NCBI RefSeq assembly: GCF_016464705.1
Contig: NZ_JAEHOB010000015.1
Location: 114,652-160,225, forward strand
Direction of reading: 5' to 3'
Origin: Qaidamihabitans albus
GTDB taxonomy: Bacteria > Actinomycetota > Actinomycetes > Mycobacteriales > Pseudonocardiaceae
DNA length: 45,574 nucleotides
Shown here: one piece after another, positions 26,663 through 34,855 of the stretch
Numbering within the stretch: the first letter of the stretch is position 1
How the letters are laid out: the number at the start of each line of letters is the position of its first letter
Notes under the pieces: model-generated
The model's database searches: none
Seen by the model: the letters and a program-made list of their open reading frames with translations, nothing else
What the model was told of the DNA's origin: nothing
Translations under genes and position numbers: made by a program

Positions 26663-27928
26663 ATGGCCAACCAGCAGACGCCCTGGAAGACCGACCACTG
26701 GTTCACCAGCCCGTGGAACCACGACAGCGAGGTGTCTTCGGGTTACCGGTTCCCGGAACAGATCCAGATCCACGACGTGACCCTGCGCGATGGCGAACAG
26801 CAGTCCGGGGTGGTGTTCACCCTTGACGAGAAGATCCGGATCGCCGAGTCACTCGCAGAGGCAGGAGTGCACCGCATCGAGGCGGGCTTGCCCGCGGTGT
26901 CGACGGAGGACGAGAAGGCCGTGCGGGCCATCGCCGGACGTGGTCTCCCCGCCGAGGTGTACGCGTTCTCGCGCTGCATGCTCGACGACGCGAAGCGCGC
27001 CGTCGACTGTGGCGTCAGTGGCGTCGTGATGGAGATCCCCTCCAGCCGGCACCTGATCGAGCTCGGTTACCGATGGAGCGTCGAGCGCGCGATCGAGCTC
27101 TCGGTCGAGGCCACCAACTACGCCCACGAGCAGGGCCTCAAGGTCGCCTTCTTCCCCATCGACGCCACTCGGGCCGAGCTGGGCGACTACCTGGATCTCA
27201 TGGAGCGGGTGGCCACCGACGGGCACATGGACTCCTTCGTCCTGGTCGACACCTTTGGCGTGCTTGCGCCGCACGCGGTGCAGCGCTTCGCGGAGGTGAC
27301 ACGGGAGCGCCTCCAGGTCCCGCTCGAGACACACTTCCACATGGACTACAGCCTCGGCGTGGCCAACAGCCTGCTGGCGGCAGCCTCAGGTGCCAGCGTC
27401 ATCCAGACGACGATCGCCGGTCTGGGCGAGCGGGCCGGCAACACGCCCATGGAGGAAACCGTCATGGCCCTGCTGACCCTCTACAACCGGGACATCGGCA
27501 TCAAGACCGAGCAGCTGACCTCGATCGCGCGCACGGTGGGCGAGATCTCCGGTGTTCAGCAGCCGAGCAACCGCCCGGTGACCGGCGAGCGGCTCTTCGA
27601 CATCGAGTCCGGGATCATTGCCACCTGGTTCCGCAACTCACGCGACCAGGACATGACCGAGTCGGTGCCGTTCCTACCGTCCCTGGTCGGACAGGACGGT
27701 CCGGAGATCGTCTACGGCAAGGGCAGCGGGGTGGACTCGGTCACCGAGGCCCTGGAGCAACTGGGACTCGAGGCAACCGCCGACCAGCACATGGCCATTC
27801 TCGAAGAGCTCAAGACGGTTGCGATCGCCAAGCACGGGCTGCTCGACCTCGACGAGGTCGCACAGATTGCCCGCAAGGTCCTGGACCCGCAGGCGCAGAG
27901 CCCGGTCCACGGTGCCGGACCTTCCTGA
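26663..27928 (+). CDS. DRE-TIM metallolyase (2-isopropylmalate/homocitrate synthase-like)
   Basis: A 421-aa pyruvate carboxyltransferase/HMG-CoA-lyase-like enzyme. Seen: an extra N-terminal segment of about 36 residues, then the DRE-TIM signature IHDVTLRDGEQ (38-46), the metal-ligand pair HFHMD around residue 223, and GLGERAGNTPMEETVMALL. The C-terminal Leu-binding regulatory domain of LeuA is absent, so it is closer to homocitrate- or citramalate-synthase-like or lyase members. The ATG at 26663 follows AGGAG. It is co-transcribed with an MFS gene 48 bp downstream. It may condense acetyl-CoA with a 2-oxo acid or cleave an acyl product of the pathway. Confidence 0.87.
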   Translation: MANQQTPWKTDHWFTSPWNHDSEVSSGYRFPEQIQIHDVTLRDGEQQSGVVFTLDEKIRIAESLAEAGVHRIEAGLPAVSTEDEKAVRAIAGRGLPAEVYAFSRCMLDDAKRAVDCGVSGVVMEIPSSRHLIELGYRWSVERAIELSVEATNYAHEQGLKVAFFPIDATRAELGDYLDLMERVATDGHMDSFVLVDTFGVLAPHAVQRFAEVTRERLQVPLETHFHMDYSLGVANSLLAAASGASVIQTTIAGLGERAGNTPMEETVMALLTLYNRDIGIKTEQLTSIARTVGEISGVQQPSNRPVTGERLFDIESGIIATWFRNSRDQDMTESVPFLPSLVGQDGPEIVYGKGSGVDSVTEALEQLGLEATADQHMAILEELKTVAIAKHGLLDLDEVAQIARKVLDPQAQSPVHGAGPS

Positions 27929-27976
27929 GGACCTGGACGGGCCGGACAGGCACGCCACCTACCGCCCGACATCGGG

Positions 27977-29164
27977 ATGACTCCGTCCCAGGCCTCCTCC
28001 GCAGGAGCCAGGGGAGGGGGAAAGCGGCACGCGGCCAGCGCGCTGGCATGCACCATCGTCGGCGTGCTCCCGTCCGCCCTTCTGGGCGGCCTCGCGCCGC
28101 TGATCCGTGCCGACCTGAACATCCCCGCCTGGTGGATCGGTGTCGGTGTCGCCATCGCCTTCGGCACCGCGGCACTCGCCTCGGTGCCGGGAGGCCGGCT
28201 CGCCGACCGGCTCGGTTCGCGCAGGTCGCTGTGGATCGGTGTCACGCTCAGCGCCGTCTCCCTCTTCGGCATCGGGTTCCTCGTACAGGACTGGCTCCTC
28301 CTCGGGGTGTTTCTGGGCCTGGGTGGAGTGAGCAACGCGATCATCCAGCCTGCGGCAAACCTGGCCCTCGCGCGAGGGATCCCGGCCGGCCGCCGCGGCC
28401 TCGCCTTCGGACTCAAGCAAGCGGCCATCCCGACAGCCGCCGCCCTCGGCGGCTTCGCCGTTCCGCTCGTGGGCGTCACGTTCGGCTGGCGCGCGGCGTT
28501 CCTGGGCGGTGGCCTGCTGGCCGTGTTCGCGGCCACGCTGCCGGGACCGGCCGCTTCCTCCTCGACACAGCCGCGCGGCGCACGTCCCTCGTTCACCGTG
28601 CCACCGTCGTTGCGGCTGCTCACCGGGGGGATCGGCCTCGCAAGCGCCGCCGCGAACGCGATGGCCGCCTACCTGGTCGAGTCCGCAACCGCAGCCGGAT
28701 GGGACGCGGCCGCGGCCGGCTTGTTCCTCGGCGCGGGAAGCGTCCTGGGAATCGTCAGCCGCATCGTGGTCGGCTGGCTGACCGACCTGATGACGTCCGG
28801 CTGGCTTCGGCTCGTCACGGCCATGATGCTTGTCGGTGCCGTCGGCTTCGGCTTCCTGGCCTTCCTCGAGATACCCGTGTTCCTCGCCGTCGGCGTCGCA
28901 CTGGGGTTCGCCGCCGGCTGGGGACACAACGGGCTCTTCCTGTACGCGGTCGTGCGGCTGCACCCCGAGGCACCGGCCGCCGCGACCGGAATGACACAGG
29001 TGGGCGCGTTCGGCGGCCCGGTTGTCGGGCCACCGCTTTTCGGCTTGATCGCGACGACCGTCTCATACTCCTGGGCTTGGGGCGCCACGGCGCTGATGAG
29101 TGCCCTTGCCGCGCTGTTCATCCACCTCGCGCGCCGGCAGGTCCTGCGCGAGCGAGTCCGGTGA
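27977..29164 (+). CDS. MFS transporter
   Basis: A 395-aa major facilitator superfamily permease with about 11-12 hydrophobic segments. Seen: the conserved loop GGRLADRLGSRRSLW (motif A) after TM2 and the repeat-like GWLTDLMTSGWLRLV loop in the second half, plus many Gly- and Ala-rich helices. It is co-directional with the DRE-TIM gene (48 bp gap) and converges with the CinA-like gene. It probably imports or exports the substrate or an end-product. The substrate cannot be read from the sequence. Confidence 0.85.
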   Translation: MTPSQASSAGARGGGKRHAASALACTIVGVLPSALLGGLAPLIRADLNIPAWWIGVGVAIAFGTAALASVPGGRLADRLGSRRSLWIGVTLSAVSLFGIGFLVQDWLLLGVFLGLGGVSNAIIQPAANLALARGIPAGRRGLAFGLKQAAIPTAAALGGFAVPLVGVTFGWRAAFLGGGLLAVFAATLPGPAASSSTQPRGARPSFTVPPSLRLLTGGIGLASAAANAMAAYLVESATAAGWDAAAAGLFLGAGSVLGIVSRIVVGWLTDLMTSGWLRLVTAMMLVGAVGFGFLAFLEIPVFLAVGVALGFAAGWGHNGLFLYAVVRLHPEAPAAATGMTQVGAFGGPVVGPPLFGLIATTVSYSWAWGATALMSALAALFIHLARRQVLRERVR

Positions 29165-29176
29165 ACCCGGCCGTTC

Positions 29177-30514
29177 TCACGAGCCGGCCGACGCCTGCGA
29201 GCGCCATGCCGCCAGCTGGCCGCGGAGCGATCCCAGCGCGAAGGCGACGCCTTGGGCCCGCCTCATCTCACGATCCGCGGCCGGCAGGATCCGTTCCTCG
29301 ACGTGTACCGACCCGTCCGGGCGCGCGACCCCACTCGTTGCCGTGCCGGCCGGCAGATGCCGCGTTGGCTCGCAGTCGTCACCGACACCGACAACCGCGA
29401 TCGCGAAGTCCGCGCCGGCACGTCGCTGCACCGCACGGCTCAAGGCCTCGGCCGTCTGCCGGCCGGCCGCTCCGGCCTCTGGCGACATCCGCCCGGCGTC
29501 GCCGAGGATGTCACGCCGCATCGCGGGAGTCCGGACGACGTAGCCTCCCCTCAGATGGGCGGATGCCGAGCTCACGGACGAGAGCGTGGCAGCGAGCCGC
29601 CCACCGGTGAACGTTTCCACCGTGGCGACCGATACGTCGGAAGACACGATCAACTGCCCGACTTCCTCCTCGAGCCTGCGGTCGTCGACACTCGTGACAG
29701 CTTCGCCCAGCAGCTCGGCGGCTTCCCGCAGGAGCGGCTCGGCGCGGTTGCGAGCGGTCTCCGGATCCGGTCCGGTGACGCTGAGCCGGACGAGGACCTC
29801 GTCCTCGTTCGCGAGAAGACCGAGCTCGACCCAGTGCTCCGGGGCCTCGGGACGGTTTCTCGCCTCGCTGACGCGGTCGACGACGGGTCTCAACGCCTCG
29901 CCGACGCCCGATTCCCCCAGGCCGGTCACGCGCAGAGTCCGGGTGATCCGCACCGATCCACCGGAAAGCCGCACGACCTCGGGCAGTACCACCCGCTCCG
30001 CGAGCTCCCGGTACTCCCACGGCACTCCCGGCAGGACGTGCACCCGCACCACGTCACCGCCGCAAGCGGCATCGAGTGAGAATCCCGCCGCCGTACCTCG
30101 CGGAGTGTGCACCTCGGCCGTCGCCGGCACGTCGGCCTGCCGCAGCGCTTCCACCGGCATGGTGCGGCCGAGCCGCTCGTAGACCCGCTCGAGATGCACG
30201 ACCAGCTCGTCGTGACGCTCCAGGCCGACACCGGCGAAGTCGGCCACCGCGTCGCGGGTGAGGTCGTCGAACGTGGGTCCCAACCCGCCGCCGACCACGA
30301 GGACGTCGCAGCGCTCGGCGAGCCAGCGCAGCGCCTCCACGAGCCGGTCGCGGTCGTCGCCCACCACGAGCATCGCCGACACGCTGCCATCGGTCTCGGC
30401 GACCCGGCGTGCGAGCCAGGCGGCGTTGGAGTCGGCGACATGGCCCATGACGAGCTCGGAGCCGACCGAACAGATCGCCACCCGCAAGTTCTCGCCCCTC
30501 GGCATGTCGGCCAT
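29177..30514 (-). CDS. CinA-like protein with altered PncC catalytic residues
   Basis: A 445-aa two-domain protein related to CinA (COG1058 domain plus PncC/CinA-C). Residues 1-175 hold the MoaB/CinA-N fold (GSELVMGHVADSNAAWLARR, GGLGPTFDDLTRDAVA). Residues 285-440 match CinA-C, but key residues differ. The usual ESCTGG is E300-T-F-T-G-G, so the catalytic Ser is Thr. The Tyr/Lys region after GGYVV reads R-T-P-A-M-R, so the Tyr and Lys appear to be replaced by Arg. It is therefore unlikely to be a normal nicotinamide-nucleotide amidase and may have a new role in this operon. It is last in the GntR-Ldh-D2HDH-Gfo-CinA run, 13 nt after Gfo/Idh 2. Confidence 0.75.
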   Translation of the reverse strand: MADMPRGENLRVAICSVGSELVMGHVADSNAAWLARRVAETDGSVSAMLVVGDDRDRLVEALRWLAERCDVLVVGGGLGPTFDDLTRDAVADFAGVGLERHDELVVHLERVYERLGRTMPVEALRQADVPATAEVHTPRGTAAGFSLDAACGGDVVRVHVLPGVPWEYRELAERVVLPEVVRLSGGSVRITRTLRVTGLGESGVGEALRPVVDRVSEARNRPEAPEHWVELGLLANEDEVLVRLSVTGPDPETARNRAEPLLREAAELLGEAVTSVDDRRLEEEVGQLIVSSDVSVATVETFTGGRLAATLSSVSSASAHLRGGYVVRTPAMRRDILGDAGRMSPEAGAAGRQTAEALSRAVQRRAGADFAIAVVGVGDDCEPTRHLPAGTATSGVARPDGSVHVEERILPAADREMRRAQGVAFALGSLRGQLAAWRSQASAGS

Positions 30515-30527
30515 TGTCGCGCGCTGC

Positions 30528-31661
30528 TCAGTCGATGAGCAGCGCCGCCGGGTCCGGCATGAGCTCGACCGGCTTGCCGATGCGGGCAGACTTGTCCATC
30601 GCCATCGTGACCAGGAGGTTCCGGTGACCGTCGGCCGCGGTGGCGTGGTGCGTCGGCCGGCCGGAGAGAACCCGGTTGAACCACGTCATGGTTTCCTCGC
30701 GCATGGGTCCCCAGAAGCCGATCGAAGTGTCGTCACCGAACGGTTTGCTTCCCAGGAAGTCGACATGCCGCGGAATCGGGGTGTCGTAGTCGTTCGGCGC
30801 GTAGCCCACCGACGCACTCTGCCCCACCTCGGAGGCGAGGACGAGGTCGCGGTGGGTGTCCTCGATATCGAGCGCACCAGAGGTTCCGACGATGCCGATC
30901 TGCAGGCCGTAGACGGCACCGGGCCACGTCGCGGGTAGCGCCCAGCTGATGTTCATGCTCCACAGCGAGCCGTCGGCCAGGGTGAAGATCGCGAGCGTGT
31001 TGTCCTTTGTGCCGTACTCACCGAGCACCCGGTCACCCGACTTGGCGTAGACCTCCACGGGCTGCTTGCCCTCGATACCCTCCAGGAGCCACAGGCAGGC
31101 GTCGAGGCTGTGGGTGCCCGACACCACCATCGGGGTCAGGTTCCGGTGCTCCTTGGTCCGCGCCAGTGTCGCGATCGGCACCATCCTGTTCATGAACGCG
31201 CGCGTGACGACCGTGGTCACATCGCCGATGGCACCTTCCAGGATCCGCTGGCGAGAGGTGATGAACCGACGCCGGAACCGCTGCGTGTAGCCGACGACAG
31301 CGTCGACGCCATGGTCCTCGATCGCCTTCAGCACGCGGGCTGACTCCACCGGGTCGGTGGCCAGCGGCTTCTCGATGAACAGGCGGTGTCCGTGCTCGGC
31401 GCCGGCGAGGATGGGCTCGACATGCCAGTTCTCGTCCGTCGCCACGATCACCGCGTCGACCTCGGGCCGCTCGACCAGATCGTGGAAGTCGTCCGTGTGG
31501 AAGTCGGCTGCCGTGTCCTTGGCCAGGCCCTCGCGGGCACGCTCGTCGATGTCGCAGACGCCCAGCCATCCGAGCCCTGGGTGCTCGCGTGCCAGCTCCG
31601 CCCGTACCCTGCCGATGGTGCCACACCCGATGACGGCAAGCCCGAACTCGTCCTTCGCCAT
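30528..31661 (-). CDS. Gfo/Idh/MocA-family oxidoreductase 2
   Basis: A 377-aa NAD(P)-dependent dehydrogenase. Seen: the nucleotide loop AVIGCGTIGRVRAELA, the EKPLATDPVESARVLKAI motif with the catalytic Lys, GYTQRFRRRF, and SGTHSLDACLWLLEG with the catalytic His. It has a SGALDIEDTHRDLVL block shared with Gfo/Idh 1. The ATG at 31661 follows GGAAGGGAG. Upstream is the D-2-hydroxyacid dehydrogenase gene, 36 bp away, and downstream is the CinA-like gene. The presence of two related enzymes in one cluster suggests two oxidation steps or two related substrates. Confidence 0.85.
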   Translation of the reverse strand: MAKDEFGLAVIGCGTIGRVRAELAREHPGLGWLGVCDIDERAREGLAKDTAADFHTDDFHDLVERPEVDAVIVATDENWHVEPILAGAEHGHRLFIEKPLATDPVESARVLKAIEDHGVDAVVGYTQRFRRRFITSRQRILEGAIGDVTTVVTRAFMNRMVPIATLARTKEHRNLTPMVVSGTHSLDACLWLLEGIEGKQPVEVYAKSGDRVLGEYGTKDNTLAIFTLADGSLWSMNISWALPATWPGAVYGLQIGIVGTSGALDIEDTHRDLVLASEVGQSASVGYAPNDYDTPIPRHVDFLGSKPFGDDTSIGFWGPMREETMTWFNRVLSGRPTHHATAADGHRNLLVTMAMDKSARIGKPVELMPDPAALLID

Positions 31662-31697
31662 GATCTCCCTTCCGGAGTTCGCCTCGAGCGCCCGAGG

Positions 31698-32657
31698 TCA
31701 GTTGACCCTGTAGTCCAGCGGCCGGCCGGTCAGAGTGTTGATCACCTGCGTCGTGGCCTTGAGTTGCGACTCCTGCAGGGCTTCTTCCGAGTAGAAGGCC
31801 ATGTGCGGGGTCACCAACATCCCCGGCACCATCAACCGTCCCGTGTCCTCGGGGGGCTCGGGGTCGACGACGTCGAGGCCCGCGCCGCGCAGAGTTCCGG
31901 ACTTCAGTGCGAAAATCAAGGCGTCCAGGTCGACCAGGGGCCCTCTGGAGGTGTTCACCAGAACGGCGTGCGAGGGCATGCGTTCGAGCTGCTCCCGGCC
32001 GATCAGGCCCCGAGTCTCCGGCGTCAGCGGGCAGTGCAGCGATACAGCGTCCACAGAGGACAGTAGCTCTTCGAGCCCGTCCACGAAGGACACGTGCTCG
32101 TCCGCCGTCGCCCGCGCCTGGTCGCTCAGAAAGGGATCGAAGACCACGCAGCGGACCCCCAGCGGGGGCAGCGAGCGTGCCAGTCGCTGAGCGATCCGGC
32201 CGAAGCCCACCAGACCCACCGTGACCTCGGAGAGCCGGCGGATCGGACGCGTGCGCCCGATGTTCCACTCTCCGGCCCGAACCGTCTCCACCCCCTCCGG
32301 GAGTCGGCGCAGCAGCGCGAGCAGCAACGTGAGGGTGTGCGCCGCGACCTCCTCCACCGAGTAGTCGGGGACATTGGTGACGGCGATGTCGGCCGAGGCG
32401 GCCGCCTCCAGGTCGATGTTGTCCACCCCGATCCCGTAGCGTGCGACCACCTGGCACCGCTTGAGACTGGAGACGAAATCCGCGTCGATCGGCAGGTAGG
32501 TGTTCAGCAACGCGTCCGCGTCCTGCGCGACCGTGAGGACCTCTTCGCGGCCGCCACTGGCCACGACGAGCTCGGCGTCGATCTCCGCGAGCATCTCGCG
32601 CTCGATGTCAACTGTCGGGAACACCTGGTCGGTGACCACGACTCGGTACGTGCTCAT
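31698..32657 (-). CDS. D-isomer-specific 2-hydroxyacid dehydrogenase
   Basis: A 319-aa NAD-dependent D-2-hydroxyacid dehydrogenase, related to phosphoglycerate dehydrogenase and CtBP-like members. Seen: the GFGRIAQRLARSLPPLG nucleotide-binding loop near residue 152, the substrate-binding Arg in LVNTSRGPLVD, the Glu-type position in DVVDPEPPED, and the catalytic His in VTPHMAFYSEE. The C-terminal ACT domain is absent. The ATG at 32657 follows GGAGG. It likely interconverts a 2-hydroxy- and a 2-oxo-acid of the pathway. A possible separate promoter lies in the 190-bp gap upstream. Confidence 0.87.
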   Translation of the reverse strand: MSTYRVVVTDQVFPTVDIEREMLAEIDAELVVASGGREEVLTVAQDADALLNTYLPIDADFVSSLKRCQVVARYGIGVDNIDLEAAASADIAVTNVPDYSVEEVAAHTLTLLLALLRRLPEGVETVRAGEWNIGRTRPIRRLSEVTVGLVGFGRIAQRLARSLPPLGVRCVVFDPFLSDQARATADEHVSFVDGLEELLSSVDAVSLHCPLTPETRGLIGREQLERMPSHAVLVNTSRGPLVDLDALIFALKSGTLRGAGLDVVDPEPPEDTGRLMVPGMLVTPHMAFYSEEALQESQLKATTQVINTLTGRPLDYRVN

Positions 32658-32847
32658 CCTCGCCTCCTGCCAGCCACGTCGACCCGCCGTGCCGCCCCGC
32701 TGCCGCGCTGCCCTCGAAATCTGTCGAGAGCCGACACCAGCCAGGTTTGATAGAATGCATCCTACGTGACCCTACAACGGGTCCCGCCCTATGTCACTCG
32801 TCCGGGCGCCCGTCTTCCAGACCGAGCGGGCATGCACTCCGGCGCGT
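32658..32847 (-). promoter_or_regulatory. Possible promoter for the D-2-hydroxyacid dehydrogenase operon
   Basis: The 190-bp gap after the Ldh_2 gene holds an AT-rich stretch at 32745-32762 (minus strand TTGTAG, 17 bp, TCTATC) centred on ATGCAT. That palindrome also occurs in the predicted cupin 1 promoter. The operon may start anew here as well as reading through from GntR. Confidence 0.4.
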
Positions 32848-33921
32848 TCAGGCACCATCCGATGTCGCCGCAGGAAAGGGATGGTCTGTGATGCCGAGCC
32901 GTTCGGCCAGCTCGCGAAGCCGATTCGCGGTGCCGGGCGGCAGCGTCAGACCGTGCTCGGCCGCCGCACGCTGCCGCCGGGGCATCTGGTCGCCGGGAAC
33001 ACGGACCGGCGGCTGCCCCGGCATGGGTGTCGACGAGCGCAGCTCGCGGATCCGCTCGTCCATCTCCACCTTGAACGCCTCGAGCGGCTGGAACAGGTCC
33101 GGCCGCACCATCACCAGTGTCTGCCCCGTGTTGGTCGGCGTGTCGTGATCCTGCGTGAAGTCGACGACCCGGCTTCCGAACGCGGCCCCGTTGAGCACGC
33201 CGGCGAGCATGCCGATCACCAGCCCCAGCCCGTAGCCCTTGTAGCCGCCGATCGGCACCAGAAAGCCCTCGCCGCTTCGGTTCGGATCGGTCAGCGGGGC
33301 ACCGGTCCGGTCGACCATCCAGCCTTCGGGGAGCGTTTCTCCCTGATCCCGGGCGATCTTGATGCGGCCGTACGAAACCACCGTCGTAGCCATGTCCAGC
33401 ACGATCGGCGCCTCGAGCCCCGCGGGGATCGCCACCGCCAACGGGTTTGTGCTCAGCAACGGATCGGTCCCGCCCCAAGGAGGAAGATGGTTCGAACTTC
33501 CGACCGCGAGGTAGACCCCGATCAAGTCGTGCTCCAGGGCCATCGACGCGTACACGCCCGCCGCGCCGGCATGGTTCGAACCCCGTACCCCGACCCACGC
33601 GACTCCGTGCTCCGCCGCCTTCTTGATCGCGATGTCGGCGGCCCGAGTCAGAACGACCTGCCCGATACCGTTGTCCCCCTCGACGAGCGCGCTGACCGGC
33701 GTCTCATGCGTCGCACGGATATCCGGCCGGACGTTGTACCCGCCGGCCTGGAGCCTCGCGACGTACTGGGGAAGGCGAAAGACTCCGTGCCCGCTCATAC
33801 CGCGCACGTCGGCGTCGAGCATCCGGCGAGCTGCGACCTCGGCGTCGTCGAAGGGTACGCCGTGCTGTTGCAGGACGAGCCGAACGAACGCCAGCAGCTT
33901 CGAGACCGGGTACCGGGTCAC
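32848..33921 (-). CDS. Malate/L-lactate/ureidoglycolate dehydrogenase-family (Ldh_2) oxidoreductase
   Basis: A 357-aa Ldh_2-family NAD(P)-dependent dehydrogenase (malate, sulfolactate, ureidoglycolate and hydroxyacid members). Seen: SGHGVFRLPQYV, the GVRGSNHAGAAGVYASMALEH block containing the catalytic His, STNPLAVAIPAG, LDMATTVVSYGRI and GGYKGYGLGL. The GTG at 33921 follows a GTAGGT-like site and lies 30 nt after the GntR stop, so the two are co-transcribed. It probably oxidises a 2-hydroxy acid of opposite stereochemistry to the D-specific enzyme downstream; this is inference. Confidence 0.87.
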   Translation of the reverse strand: MTRYPVSKLLAFVRLVLQQHGVPFDDAEVAARRMLDADVRGMSGHGVFRLPQYVARLQAGGYNVRPDIRATHETPVSALVEGDNGIGQVVLTRAADIAIKKAAEHGVAWVGVRGSNHAGAAGVYASMALEHDLIGVYLAVGSSNHLPPWGGTDPLLSTNPLAVAIPAGLEAPIVLDMATTVVSYGRIKIARDQGETLPEGWMVDRTGAPLTDPNRSGEGFLVPIGGYKGYGLGLVIGMLAGVLNGAAFGSRVVDFTQDHDTPTNTGQTLVMVRPDLFQPLEAFKVEMDERIRELRSSTPMPGQPPVRVPGDQMPRRQRAAAEHGLTLPPGTANRLRELAERLGITDHPFPAATSDGA

Positions 33922-33951
33922 TGTGCGACCTACTCCGCGTGTGGGCTTCTC

Positions 33952-34665
33952 CTAGACGATGTGCTCACGGGCGTCGTCGAGCACACGCAACGTCAGGTCG
34001 AGATGGGTTCGGGTCAGCTCGGCGCAACGCTCGGAGTCCCCCGCCGCGATCGCTTCGAGAATCAGCAGATGTTGCTCGTTCGCCATTTCGAACTGCTCGC
34101 GTCCCTGGCTGCGCAAGGCCATGGCGACGTACGGCGCCAAATTCCCCGACAGCGAGATCAACAGGTTGCGGAGGCGCACGGACGGGGTGGCGTCGAGAAG
34201 CTGTCGATGGAAGTCCTGATTCAGCTCCGCCCACAGCGCGGAATCGGTCTCCGTGCGCATTCGCTCTGCCAGCTCGCGTGCCCTGTCCACCACGGCACGC
34301 GAGGCCGTTGTCGCGACCTGGCGCATCGCCTCCGGCTCGACAAGCCGAGACAGCTGATGGATGTCCAACAGATCCTCGAAGGTGAGCTGGGACACCGTCC
34401 CGCCACGGTGCGCATCGAGCTGCACCAGCCCCTCGGTAGCGAGGTCACGCAGCGCCTCGCGGACCGGTGTCGTGCTGACGCCAAGGCGTTCGGCGATCTC
34501 CGACTGGACCAGGCGCGTGCCGCCCTGGAGCGTTCCCCTCAGGATCCCCTGCCGAAGCGCTTCCCGCACGTACTGGTGAGCTGTCCGACGAGGGCCACCC
34601 AAGGTCAGTGCGACATCTGGACCCAAGGCGGCGGCCAAACCTCCATCCTGAGTACCAAACGCCAT
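33952..34665 (-). CDS. GntR/FCD-family transcription regulator
   Basis: A 237-aa FadR-type regulator, the only one in the island. Seen: a winged helix-turn-helix (ILRGTLQGGTRLVQSEIAER, then LGVSTTPVREALRDLATEGLV, GGTVSQLT). The FCD domain has the metal/ligand pattern D-x-x-x-H in NQDFHRQ, H in ANEQHLLIL and H in LTRTHLDL. It senses an organic acid in the family. The ATG at 34665 follows GAAAGG. A longer form from ATG 34767 would be nearly leaderless from a TACAGT -10 at 34778-34773. It likely controls the island operons; TGTACA at 34774-34779 overlaps its own promoter and suggests autoregulation. Confidence 0.85.
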   Translation of the reverse strand: MAFGTQDGGLAAALGPDVALTLGGPRRTAHQYVREALRQGILRGTLQGGTRLVQSEIAERLGVSTTPVREALRDLATEGLVQLDAHRGGTVSQLTFEDLLDIHQLSRLVEPEAMRQVATTASRAVVDRARELAERMRTETDSALWAELNQDFHRQLLDATPSVRLRNLLISLSGNLAPYVAMALRSQGREQFEMANEQHLLILEAIAAGDSERCAELTRTHLDLTLRVLDDAREHIV

Positions 34666-34772
34666 AGGACACACCTTTCCTCGCCCACCCCCCGGGGGTC
34701 GGGACTCCCTTGTCTCGCCTCGACCGGCGCCGACTCGTGCGGCTCCAGCGCCTAGCGAAAATGCCATTACAC

Positions 34773-34790
34773 ACTGTACAACATATCGTG
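34773..34790 (-). promoter_or_regulatory. Predicted promoter and operator of the GntR operon
   Basis: An AT-rich stretch with a TANNNT-type -10 (TACAGT) overlaps the palindrome TGTACA and the word TATGTTGTACAG. It lies about 110 nt before the chosen GntR start. Autoregulation is inferred. Confidence 0.4.
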
Positions 34791-34855
34791 TCGGACAGGA
34801 CTCGACGGCCCGACGCGCCGTCGCTGGCCGGGCCTTCGCGTCCGGGCGTCGGTGG

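Noticed and set aside
27073-29610. 845-codon plus-strand frame overlapping the DRE-TIM and MFS genes in another phase
   Set aside because: The in-phase genes have clear catalytic and membrane motifs. This frame is Arg/Gly-rich with none.
32791-34755. 654-codon plus-strand frame opposite the Ldh_2 and GntR genes
   Set aside because: It overlaps two genes with active-site and HTH motifs on the minus strand and has no domain of its own.
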